In this document: positions 32,930 to 40,488 of the stretch, in pieces
Position numbering within the stretch: position 1 is the first letter of the stretch
How the letters are laid out: each line of letters begins with the position of its first letter
From: an uncultured Verrucomicrobiales bacterium
Lineage (GTDB): Bacteria > Verrucomicrobiota > Verrucomicrobiia > Verrucomicrobiales > Akkermansiaceae
NCBI GenBank assembly: GCA_937901085.1
Contig: CALCHQ010000034.1
Coordinates: forward strand, 1 to 64,000
Reading direction: 5' to 3'
Length of the DNA: 64,000 nucleotides
Position numbers and translations under genes: made by a program
The notes under the pieces: generated by a model
Told to the model about the DNA's origin: nothing
Seen by the model: the letters and a program-made list of their open reading frames with translations, nothing else
The model's database searches: none

Positions 32930-33877
32930 TCAGTTAGCAGTGGTCTGGGTGCGGATGATGGTTTTGCGGCGCTTCAGGAAAGGGATTTCCCCTGCCAGCA
33001 GACCGTGCAGCAGGATGAGTCCCAGCAGGCTTGCCGGGAAGAAGAAGAGCAGCCCGGACCAGTCGTGCCAGGTTTTGCTGGCAAAGGCGGGGTTGATATA
33101 CTGGGCGCAGATGAAGATGCTGGCCACTCGGAAGGCATTGGCTGCGATGGCCAGGGGGATGGCGCTGAGCGCCAGAGTGACGCGTTTCCAGAGGAGCAGC
33201 TTATCGGCCATGTATCCCCAGGCAAAGGAAAGCATGATGAGAGCCATGAGTGAGCGCATGCCGGAGCAGCCGCCCGCGATGTTGAATGAGTCGCATTCGC
33301 CGGATGTAATGGTGATGGTTGTTCCTTCTACGACGGTGTCCACACCACAGACCCCGGCCCCCCAGTGGGCGGCCTGGGTGGCCAGCAGCTGCATGCCGTT
33401 TGTCGCCTGCTGAAAGCCGGGTACAGGGATGCTCATCCACAGGAAAAAGAGAGGAAAGAGGCAGCGCATGGCGGTGCGGTGTCCCCAGTAATACCAGATA
33501 CCCCCTGTCAGCATGAAGGGAAGCCCACCGATGGCAATACGCCATTGCTGGGTACGGATGGAAAGGATGAAGAACAGCGCCCCCAGTACGATGAACCAGA
33601 GCCCGTGAAGACTGCCGCACCTGCTCTCCGCGCTGGCTTTTCTCCAGCTGTGTACCAGCATGTAGAGGCTGATGAGGGGAACCATCCAGCCATGCTCGTA
33701 GTCATTCATGGCATTCCAGGAGATGATGAGGACATCGGTGGCGCTGGCATCTCCTTCGGTGAAGCCGGGGTACAGGACAACAGCCCAGACGATAACCAGC
33801 AGGTAGGCAACCAGTCCGGCACGGGAAAGGGGTGAAAGTGTACTCCAGAAGGATGGAGAAGAGGTTTGAGTGCTCAA
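32930..33877 (-). CDS. Exosortase
   Basis: 315 residues, about eight membrane helices. The exosortase catalytic triad is present: Cys in NIAGGCSGMRSL, Arg in NAFRVASI, and His in KTWHDWSGLL. These transpeptidase-like enzymes act on C-terminal PEP-CTERM signals. The window contains no protein with an evident PEP-CTERM tail (short VPEP, helix, basic end), so substrates lie elsewhere or use another signal. The gene pairs with EpsI downstream and is expressed from the divergent promoter region shared with prs. Confidence 0.9.
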   Translation of the reverse strand: MSTQTSSPSFWSTLSPLSRAGLVAYLLVIVWAVVLYPGFTEGDASATDVLIISWNAMNDYEHGWMVPLISLYMLVHSWRKASAESRCGSLHGLWFIVLGALFFILSIRTQQWRIAIGGLPFMLTGGIWYYWGHRTAMRCLFPLFFLWMSIPVPGFQQATNGMQLLATQAAHWGAGVCGVDTVVEGTTITITSGECDSFNIAGGCSGMRSLMALIMLSFAWGYMADKLLLWKRVTLALSAIPLAIAANAFRVASIFICAQYINPAFASKTWHDWSGLLFFFPASLLGLILLHGLLAGEIPFLKRRKTIIRTQTTAN

Positions 33878-33908
33878 AATGAAAAAAAATCGGGTTAAAT
33901 GTGCATTT

Positions 33909-33936
33909 AGTATTGCAATTTTTGCGAAAATGTCAA
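33909..33936 (-). promoter_or_regulatory. Promoter of the exosortase-EpsI operon
   Basis: Minus strand TTGACA (33931-33936), a 16-base spacer and AATACT (33909-33914), in the divergent region with prs. Confidence 0.7.
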
Positions 33937-33967
33937 GAATAGTCGCTCACACACCACATCTGCACAC

Positions 33968-34897
33968 ATGAAAATCATCAGCGGTACCGCTCATCCCAAG
34001 TTAGCTCAGGATATTGCCAATGTCATGGGCCTCCCCCTGTGCGACGCCACAGTCAACACTTTCCCGGACGGTGAAAGCTTTGTTCAGATTAAAGAATCCA
34101 TCCGTGGAGCAGATGCCTTCATTGTGCAGCCTACCTGCCCGCCCACCAACCATAACCTCATGGAACTGCTGGTGATGGTGGATGCCGTGCGCCGCGCCAG
34201 CGCCAGCCGTATTACCGCTGTTATCCCCTTCTACGGCTATGCCCGCCAGGACCGCAAGGACAAGCCCAGAGTTCCCATCACCTCCAAGCTGGTGGCCAAC
34301 CTGCTGACCGCAGCTGGTGTGAACCGTGTGCTGACCATGGACCTGCATGCCGCCCAGATTCAGGGCTTCTTCGAAATCCCCGTCGATCATCTTCACAGCG
34401 TGCCGGTGCTGATTAAGCACCTCAAGGAAAACTATGTGAAGGATATGAACAACCTCGTCGTTGTCTCCCCCGACATCGGCGGTGTGAAGAACGCCAAGAG
34501 CTACGCCAACATCCTCGGCACCGAGCTGGCCATTGTGGCCAAGCAGCGCATCTCCGCCACCGAGGTGGACGCCCACGCCGTCATCGGCGACGTGAAGGGC
34601 AAGGATGTCCTCATGGTGGATGATATGACGGAATCCGGTGGCACGCTTTGCGCTGCAGCCAAGATTCTCAAGGAACACGGTGCTGCCCGCATCTTCGCCG
34701 GTGTTTCCCACGGCGTGCTGACAGATACTGCCCGCGAACGCCTGCTCAGCAGCCCCATCGAGTGCCTGCTTACCTCGGATTCCGTGCCCATGGCCTACGG
34801 TGAGCGTGTGGATACGGTGAGCATTGCTCCGCTCTTTGCCCAGGCCATTTCCAACATTCACAACAACGCATCGGTGACGCACCTCTTTGAGGTGTAA
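33968..34897 (+). CDS. prs: Ribose-phosphate pyrophosphokinase (PRPP synthetase)
   Basis: 309 residues, standard length. Motifs: the N-terminal KIISGTAHPKLAQ, the ATP-binding flexible loop region with DRKDKPRVPI, the metal/ribose-5-phosphate loop MVDDMTESGGTL, and VVSPDIGG. It makes PRPP for purine, pyrimidine, His and Trp synthesis. The gene is transcribed away from the exosortase gene. A hairpin follows it at 34924-34952. Confidence 0.97.
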   Translation: MKIISGTAHPKLAQDIANVMGLPLCDATVNTFPDGESFVQIKESIRGADAFIVQPTCPPTNHNLMELLVMVDAVRRASASRITAVIPFYGYARQDRKDKPRVPITSKLVANLLTAAGVNRVLTMDLHAAQIQGFFEIPVDHLHSVPVLIKHLKENYVKDMNNLVVVSPDIGGVKNAKSYANILGTELAIVAKQRISATEVDAHAVIGDVKGKDVLMVDDMTESGGTLCAAAKILKEHGAARIFAGVSHGVLTDTARERLLSSPIECLLTSDSVPMAYGERVDTVSIAPLFAQAISNIHNNASVTHLFEV

Positions 34898-34923
34898 GCC
34901 TGTACGCAAAGCGATTTTAATCC

Positions 34924-34952
34924 CAGCGGCAGCCCGGTTCGGGCTGCCGCTG
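34924..34952 (+). terminator. Hairpin after prs
   Basis: A perfect 12-bp G/C stem (34924-34935 with 34941-34952) just after the stop. The following TTGCTTTG is a weak T tract. Confidence 0.6.
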
Positions 34953-35010
34953 TTGCTTTGCCCCGGTTCTCCTTTCCGAGTGCAACGATGCACCGTAATG
35001 TATTTCCTTG

Positions 35011-35038
35011 TTGCGTGTGTATAAATTGTGGTTAAAAT
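35011..35038 (+). promoter_or_regulatory. Promoter and leader hairpin of the orphan gene at 35086
   Basis: TTGCGT (35011-35016), a 16-base spacer and TAAAAT (35033-35038). A hairpin AAAAGGA/TCCTTTT (35049-35067) lies in the expected leader. Confidence 0.6.
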
Positions 35039-35085
35039 AGTCATTATCAAAAGGAATGAGTCCTTTTGTAAACCAAACATTGTAA

Positions 35086-35403
35086 ATGAAAAGAATATTT
35101 GCACAGAAACAACCAGATTCAGGAGTTTATGAACGAGGATTGAATGTAACTGCAACCGCAGAGACAGGCGGGGTAATTCATGGTATTGGAGCCAGGGCAA
35201 GCGTGAGTTATCAGCAAGGGCGGGGGCTTTCAATGCCCAGAGTAAATGCAAGTCTGTCGCCTTCTCCCAAAGGGTCGATTGAACTTAGTATGCCCATCTC
35301 TCATGTTAATCAGAAAAACACGGAGTTGCGTATTCGTGTTGAGAAAAGCGCCGGAAAGAAAACTCAGGCTGAAATAGGCGTGCATCATCAATCGAAATTC
35401 TGA
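35086..35403 (+). CDS. Small orphan protein
   Basis: 105 residues, not recognised. It has no signal peptide (the first residues are KRIFAQKQPDSG). The middle is rich in alternating polar and hydrophobic residues (LNVTATAETGGVI, IELSMPISHV, ELRIRVEKS), compatible with beta strands. The DNA is more AT-rich than neighbouring genes and has its own promoter and leader hairpin, so it may be a recent acquisition. Nothing nearby suggests a role. Confidence 0.45.
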   Translation: MKRIFAQKQPDSGVYERGLNVTATAETGGVIHGIGARASVSYQQGRGLSMPRVNASLSPSPKGSIELSMPISHVNQKNTELRIRVEKSAGKKTQAEIGVHHQSKF

Positions 35404-35430
35404 TATTTTGATGATTCCAACATTGTGAAC

Positions 35431-35459
35431 TTGACTTGGGTGAGGCGGAGTGATACGGT
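35431..35459 (+). promoter_or_regulatory. Promoter of the Sel1-repeat gene
   Basis: TTGACT (35431-35436), a 17-base spacer and TACGGT (35454-35459), nine bases before the ATG at 35469. The transcript would be nearly leaderless. Confidence 0.5.
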
Positions 35460-35468
35460 AAAGATACC

Positions 35469-36839
35469 ATGAAGCGTTTACTCTTTGTCCTGTTTTGTGC
35501 CATTCTCGTGTGTGCCTGTTATGCGCAGGAATACCTGGGAATGGCACAGCGTTTTGTGGAGGAACAGGTGAGTAAGGAGCCAGTAGTGCAGGTGGATAGC
35601 CTGCAGGCAAAGGCTGAAGCAGGTGATGTGGAAGCGGCGCGCCGGTTATCAGCCTATTACCTGAGCCGGGGGAGGAATGAAGCGGCCTTCGCTTACCGAT
35701 GGGCTGTTCATGCTGCAGCGGGTGGTGATGCCATGGGGGCGATGAATGCAGGTATCTGCTGTTACGCAGGCGTGGGAACGGCGCAGGATGATGCCCTGGC
35801 GGCTGAATGGTTTGAAAAGGCAGTCAGGTTCGGCTGTGACCGGGCTTTGAATCCCCTGTCGTACCTGTACGCAGAGGGGCGCGGTGTGAAGCAGGATTTG
35901 ACCAAAGCCCTGCAGCTGGCAGAACTCGCCTGCCAGCGGGAAGTGCCGTTTGCGGATGAGCGCCTGGCAGAGTTTTATTTCAAGGGGCAGGGCGTACCGC
36001 AGGACTTGGATAAGGCGGAATCTATCCTGAAGCAGCATCTGGAAAAATATCCGGGAGATGGTTCGGCAGCGAATTTTCTGGCGGGTGTCATCCAGGCGGG
36101 TGATGCCGGACGGCAGAGACGGCACGAAGTGGTCGATTGGCTGAAAAAAGCCGCAGATTGGGGAGAACCAGCCGCTATGGCCTCTTTGGCCCAGGCCTAC
36201 TTTGATGGGGCTGTGGTGGAAAAGGATGATGCCATGGCTGCCGCATACACGCAGAAAGCTGCCGCTGCCGGGGTGCCCGGGGCTCTGGGGAGTCTGGCTC
36301 TGTTCTATTTTCAGGGGACAGGCGTGCCGAAGGATGTTGAAAAGGCCATCAGTTTGTGCCGGCAGGCCATGGCTGAAGAGCCGGATTCGGCGCTGGCGTA
36401 CCGCAATCTGGCGGGGATTCTGAGTGAATCTGCGCAGAGTGATGCGCAGTGGGCAGAAGTGGAGCAGCTGCTGCTGAAAGCCGCTGAATTGAATGATGCA
36501 ATTGTCATGCTGGAGCTGGCTCTTGAATATTCATCGGATGATGATATGTTCCGCGAGAATGTGCCCGCTGCCATTCACTGGTGCGAGCGGGCCTTGCAGG
36601 TGTACCCCGATGATGCGGCCTTGCATTGCCTGCTGGCGGAAAATCTGCTGAAAGCCGGTTCCCGCGAACGTGCGTATTCGCATTATGCCGCAGCAGCAGC
36701 GCAGAAGCATCCCTGCGCTGTCCGCATGGTGGGGCGCGCCTGGGCAGAGGGCTGGGCCTATGAACAGGGAAAATGCCAGCCTGCGAATCAGGTTGAGGCC
36801 GCCCGGTATGAGACTCTGGCCAGGGAATTGGAACAGTAA
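35469..36839 (+). CDS. Exported Sel1-like repeat protein
   Basis: 456 residues. A signal peptide (MKRLLFVLFCAILVCACYAQ) is followed by about eight Sel1 repeats, tandem helical pairs with the patterns AAGGDAMGAMNAGICCYAGV, QDDALAAEWFEKA, PKDVEKAISLCRQA and similar. Sel1 proteins act as protein-binding scaffolds in the periplasm or cytoplasm. The reading frame ends with TLARELEQ, and a coding-like segment of the same type follows in another frame (36841-37011), so the real protein may originally have been longer. No enzyme domain is seen. Confidence 0.8.
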   Translation: MKRLLFVLFCAILVCACYAQEYLGMAQRFVEEQVSKEPVVQVDSLQAKAEAGDVEAARRLSAYYLSRGRNEAAFAYRWAVHAAAGGDAMGAMNAGICCYAGVGTAQDDALAAEWFEKAVRFGCDRALNPLSYLYAEGRGVKQDLTKALQLAELACQREVPFADERLAEFYFKGQGVPQDLDKAESILKQHLEKYPGDGSAANFLAGVIQAGDAGRQRRHEVVDWLKKAADWGEPAAMASLAQAYFDGAVVEKDDAMAAAYTQKAAAAGVPGALGSLALFYFQGTGVPKDVEKAISLCRQAMAEEPDSALAYRNLAGILSESAQSDAQWAEVEQLLLKAAELNDAIVMLELALEYSSDDDMFRENVPAAIHWCERALQVYPDDAALHCLLAENLLKAGSRERAYSHYAAAAAQKHPCAVRMVGRAWAEGWAYEQGKCQPANQVEAARYETLARELEQ

Positions 36840-36840
36840 G

Positions 36841-37011
36841 AGCCGCCGGGGCGATGTGGTTGAAGGGTATTGTCTGGCGCTTCAGACTATGCCGGAAGAA
36901 GGCGGTTATTACAAGGAGTTGGCTCTGCTCTTGATGCTGAAAGACTCTGAAGACGCCAAGGAAATTGAATCGATGTTGTTAAAGGCGGCCGCTCTGGGGG
37001 TGGAGGATTGA
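36841..37011 (+). pseudogene. Sel1-like tail in another frame after the repeat protein
   Basis: Fifty-seven codons in a frame offset from the Sel1 gene encode DVVEGYCLALQTMPEEGGYY and EIESMLLKAAALGVED, close to the Sel1/TPR style of the protein before it (compare EVEQLLLKAAELND). The frame ends in TGA at 37009-37011, one base before the stop codon of the converging sulfatase gene (TAA on the minus strand, 37012-37014). This looks like either the frameshifted C-terminus of the Sel1 protein or a fragment of a second copy. Confidence 0.5.
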
Positions 37012-38532
37012 TTATGGGTATACATCCCCGGTCGTGAGTTGCTGAAGCAGGGCTCGGAGTTCGGCTGCCCGGCCCGGCTGCTGGGGGGCTAGGTTGTGTT
37101 GTTCTCCGGGGTCGGCATCCAGGTCGTAGAGTTGTTCGCCCCGGCCCTGCCGGTCGGGGCGCCCGGTACTGTAGCCGGGGATGTATTTGTACTGCCCCAG
37201 GCGCAGTGCGTAGCGCGGCGCTTCAAAAGCCTGGGTGACTAAATGCTTGCGTCCTTGCTGGCTGTGGCCAAGTAGGGCCGGAAGGAGGTTTTCACTGTCC
37301 CGCAAAGAGTTAAGGGGTGTTTGTATACCGCATAGGGTGGCCAGGGTGCGGGGTAGATCCATCTGGCAGATAAGGGCTTTGCTGCTGCCGTGGGGGATGG
37401 TGCCTGGCCAGGATACGATGAAGGGAACGCGTGTGCCTCCTTCGAACAGAGAGTATTTGCCGCCCCGCCAGGGCAGGGAAGGGTTGTGCCGGGCGCAGGC
37501 CTGCCGGGCGCCGTCTTCATAGCCGTCAGCGATGACGGGACCGTTGTCGCTGGTAAAGATAATCAGGGTTTCGGAGGGCTTGTAGCCGGCTTCTTCCAGC
37601 GTTGCCATCAGCTGCCCCAAGGAGTCGTCCATCTGCAGGGTGACATCGCCACGGATACCGAGCGGGCTTTTGCCACGGAAGCGCTGGTGTGGGTCGCGAG
37701 GGACGTGGATGTCGTTGGTGCAGAAGTAAAGGAACAGGGGGGCTCCCTTGCAGCTGCGGATGAAGCGGCTGGCGGCTGCGGTGATGTCGTCGGCGATGTC
37801 CTGGTCCTTCCAGAGGGCGCTGTTGCCCCCTCGCATGTGGCCGATGCGGGAGATGCCGTCGATGATGGTGCAGGCGTGCTGGGTGTCGCTGGGGCGTCCC
37901 CAGGGTTTGAGAAGGCCGGGGTGCGAGCTGGCTGTCGGAATGCCGGCGTAGGGGATGCCCCGGTAGTTGACTTCGATGGGGTCTTGCGGGTCGAGGTTTT
38001 TCACTCTGCCGTTTTCCACATAGACGCAGGGAACCCGGTCGCCTGTGGCGGCCATGATGAAGGAGTAGTCGAAGCCTGCGTCGGCCGGTGAGGGGGAGAT
38101 GGGTTGATTCCAGTCGATTAGACCGTTCCCCAGTCCCAGATGCCATTTGCCGATGGCGGCGGTGCGGTAGCCTGCCTGCTGCATGAGCGTGCCGAGTGTG
38201 GCGGCTTTTCCGCGGGTGGGGAGGATGAGGGCGGCGTCTCCCGGTAGAATGCCGGTGCCGCGCTGCCGCCAGGGGTATTGCCCGCAGAGCATGGAATAGC
38301 GTGACGGGGTGCAGACGGAGTTGGTACTGTGGGCGTCGGTGAAGAGCAGCCCCTGGTCAGCCAGTTTCTGTACATTGGGACAGGGAACCCCGGTGCCGTA
38401 GGTGGCGGTGTCATTATACCCTAGGTCATCCGCAACGAAGAGCAGGATGGCGCGGGGCACAGTAGTTGCATGGGCGGTGGCTGCACAGAGCAGCAGCCCA
38501 TGAAGCAGGTGCTTGAGAAATCGGGCGGGCAT
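37012..38532 (-). CDS. Cys-type sulfatase, exported
   Basis: 506 residues. A signal peptide (residues 1-23, with LLHGLLLCAATAHA) is followed by the alkaline-phosphatase-fold sulfatase. The core is VADDLGYND (metal ligands at about 35-36), the formylglycine motif CTPSRYSMLCGQ (Cys74 is the residue to be oxidised to formylglycine) and later TSDNGPVI. This Cys form needs an anaerobic maturase (anSME) elsewhere. In Akkermansia-like organisms such enzymes remove sulfate from mucin glycans, but the exact substrate cannot be read. The C-terminal basic part is a usual sulfatase tail. It converges on the Sel1 gene. Confidence 0.93.
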   Translation of the reverse strand: MPARFLKHLLHGLLLCAATAHATTVPRAILLFVADDLGYNDTATYGTGVPCPNVQKLADQGLLFTDAHSTNSVCTPSRYSMLCGQYPWRQRGTGILPGDAALILPTRGKAATLGTLMQQAGYRTAAIGKWHLGLGNGLIDWNQPISPSPADAGFDYSFIMAATGDRVPCVYVENGRVKNLDPQDPIEVNYRGIPYAGIPTASSHPGLLKPWGRPSDTQHACTIIDGISRIGHMRGGNSALWKDQDIADDITAAASRFIRSCKGAPLFLYFCTNDIHVPRDPHQRFRGKSPLGIRGDVTLQMDDSLGQLMATLEEAGYKPSETLIIFTSDNGPVIADGYEDGARQACARHNPSLPWRGGKYSLFEGGTRVPFIVSWPGTIPHGSSKALICQMDLPRTLATLCGIQTPLNSLRDSENLLPALLGHSQQGRKHLVTQAFEAPRYALRLGQYKYIPGYSTGRPDRQGRGEQLYDLDADPGEQHNLAPQQPGRAAELRALLQQLTTGDVYP

Positions 38533-38548
38533 ATGCTACTGGTGCGGA

Positions 38549-38580
38549 ACGAGGAACAGCAGCGTGCTGCTGTTCCTCGT
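38549..38580 (-). terminator. Perfect hairpin between the NSS operon and the sulfatase gene
   Basis: A perfect 15-bp stem (38549-38563 with 38566-38580) and two-base loop. The minus strand has no T tract, so it may be a weak terminator or an RNA-end stabiliser for the upstream NSS transporter operon. Confidence 0.5.
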
Positions 38581-38625
38581 ATCAGGGGCGTGCCGGTGTC
38601 TGTGAAGAGGCCGGCGCTCGCGGGC

Positions 38626-38742
38626 TTAGTCCTGGCTGGCGTCCTGCTTGTCGCTCTTGACGAGGCGGCAGCAGCAGACGATGAACAGCGTCCAGACGAT
38701 GCCGATGGAAAGCAGCATGGTGATGATACCTGCGATAGTCAT
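38626..38742 (-). CDS. MetS-like small subunit of an NSS transporter
   Basis: 38 residues, below the usual gene-calling length: a single membrane helix (IITMLLSIGIVWTLFIV) followed by a CCC cluster and a charged tail (RLVKSDKQDASQD). The gene is 18 bases downstream of an NSS transporter. In the MetP/MetS methionine and alanine importers a small membrane subunit of this size is encoded right after an NSS transporter, so this is probably its partner. The Cys triplet is unusual and may bind metal or be acylated. Confidence 0.65.
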   Translation of the reverse strand: MTIAGIITMLLSIGIVWTLFIVCCCRLVKSDKQDASQD

Positions 38743-38760
38743 ATAGGTGTGGTGATGGGG

Positions 38761-40467
38761 TTAATTGTTAAGGTTATCGGGGTTTGTGTGCTTGTGGAAG
38801 TTAGGGGAGGTGAAGATGACGACGCTGAAGAAGAGCGCAACCATGATGACCCACACGATGGGGAAGATGGCACCGGGTTCGCCATTGAGCAGGTTGACCA
38901 CCTGGCTGCTCTGTTTCACAAAGATGTTCTGGTAGAGCCAGGAGGAGAAGATGATGAGGAGAATGGCGGGTGTGACCCAGCGGATGATGAATCCAAGGCA
39001 CTTGGGCAGGCGCAGGTGAGCGCCCTGGTGCAGTTCTTCAAGCCCGTTCCGGGTGCCCCAGACGTAGTTGAAGAGGGTGAAGAAGAGGCAGCTGGTGAGG
39101 TACAGGAACATGGTGCCGAACCAGAAGTCCATGGTGTCGAGAGCCATGAGCCCCTCGGTGAACCAGCCGACCAGCAGGGTGCCGATGGTGACCAGGAAGG
39201 CCACCAGCGAGACGCTCTGGATGCGGCGCAGATTCCAGAATTCCTCCAGGAAGGCAACGGAGGGTTGCAGCATGGAGATAGCGCTGGTGATAGCCCCGAT
39301 GAAGAGCAGGATGAAGAAGAGCGTGCCGAATACCTGGCCGCCGGGCATGTAGTGGAATACCTGCGGCAGGACGTTGAAGCCCAGCCCGAAGGTGCCGCAG
39401 CCAGCGGCTGCAACGACGCCCAGCAGCGCTACGGCCGCAGGGATAATCATCATGCCGGCCATGCCTACTTCAATGGCTTCATTGGCCGCATTGGCGGTGA
39501 GGGAGGAAAGGGCGATGTCCTTGCGGCGGCGCACATAGCTGGCGTAGGAGCATACGGTGCCGAAGCCGATGGAGAGCGAGAAGAAGACCTGCCCTGCAGC
39601 GGTGAGCCACATTTCGGGGTTCAGCAGCCCCTGGGTAAGGGAGATGTGCTTTTCTTCCACGCTCTTGCCGGGGTTGGCGGCCTGGATGCGTGAGACGAGT
39701 TCTGCTTTCTGTTCTGCCGATGCCTGGGCGGGAATCATTTCCACTTCCTTGCCTTCGACGCAGAGCATGGTCTTGGTGGGGTTCCACATGTAGCCCAGAC
39801 CTTGGCTTACGTTGCGCTCAGGCTGGTTGACATCGGGGGTGCCCAGCGTGAGGACGCGGGCCAGAATGATGAACGCGACGATGAAGAGCAGGGGCATGCT
39901 CCACTTGCAGAACCACTCAATGCCTTTGCCGATGCCGCGGAAGATAACGTACATGTTGGCCAGAATGGCCAGGGCAAAGAAGGTGAGCTGGCTGCCTTCA
40001 CCGAAGAAGATGGAGCCGTCACCGGTAAGACCGACGAAGCTGGCAAAGAAGTTGCCGTATCCCTCTGCTGAATCATAGTTCAAATCGCCCATGGCGGTGT
40101 GCCAGGCGTAGCCGATGGTCCAGCTTTCCAGGGGAATGTAGTACATGGCGATGCCGATGGTGGAAATCACACCGGCGATGCCCAGGTACTTCCAGCGGGT
40201 TTTGCCGCTGATGAGGTAGAAGATGCTGACGGTGCTGTGCCCGCCCAGGGTGCCGCCTTTGCGGCCGATGGACCATTCGACCCAGCTCAGCGGGATGCCC
40301 AGCAGGAGGAAGGCGGTGAAGTAGGCTATCATGAAGGCACCGCCGCCGTATTGGGCGGCCAGGCCGGGGAAGCGCAGGAAGTTACCGAAGCCGATGGCGC
40401 TGCCGGCTACGGCGAGCATGACTCCAAGGTTGGTATTCCATGTTTCTGTTTTTTTATGGGTACTCAC
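38761..40467 (-). CDS. NSS-family amino-acid:sodium symporter, copy A
   Basis: 568 residues with 12 predicted helices and the classic TM1 motif GSAIGFGNFLRFPGLA followed by QYGGGAF, which lies at the sodium and substrate sites. The start MSTHKKTETWNTNLGVM keeps the usual short cytosolic N-terminus. A long loop between TM5 and TM6 contains GYMWNPTKTMLCVEGKEVE, shared by the three copies. The substrate is unknown. The gene is followed by the MetS-like subunit. It is the third transporter of a tandem operon (C, B, A). Confidence 0.9.
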   Translation of the reverse strand: MSTHKKTETWNTNLGVMLAVAGSAIGFGNFLRFPGLAAQYGGGAFMIAYFTAFLLLGIPLSWVEWSIGRKGGTLGGHSTVSIFYLISGKTRWKYLGIAGVISTIGIAMYYIPLESWTIGYAWHTAMGDLNYDSAEGYGNFFASFVGLTGDGSIFFGEGSQLTFFALAILANMYVIFRGIGKGIEWFCKWSMPLLFIVAFIILARVLTLGTPDVNQPERNVSQGLGYMWNPTKTMLCVEGKEVEMIPAQASAEQKAELVSRIQAANPGKSVEEKHISLTQGLLNPEMWLTAAGQVFFSLSIGFGTVCSYASYVRRRKDIALSSLTANAANEAIEVGMAGMMIIPAAVALLGVVAAAGCGTFGLGFNVLPQVFHYMPGGQVFGTLFFILLFIGAITSAISMLQPSVAFLEEFWNLRRIQSVSLVAFLVTIGTLLVGWFTEGLMALDTMDFWFGTMFLYLTSCLFFTLFNYVWGTRNGLEELHQGAHLRLPKCLGFIIRWVTPAILLIIFSSWLYQNIFVKQSSQVVNLLNGEPGAIFPIVWVIMVALFFSVVIFTSPNFHKHTNPDNLNN

Positions 40468-40488
40468 GGTTGTGCGATGGGAGGTGAA

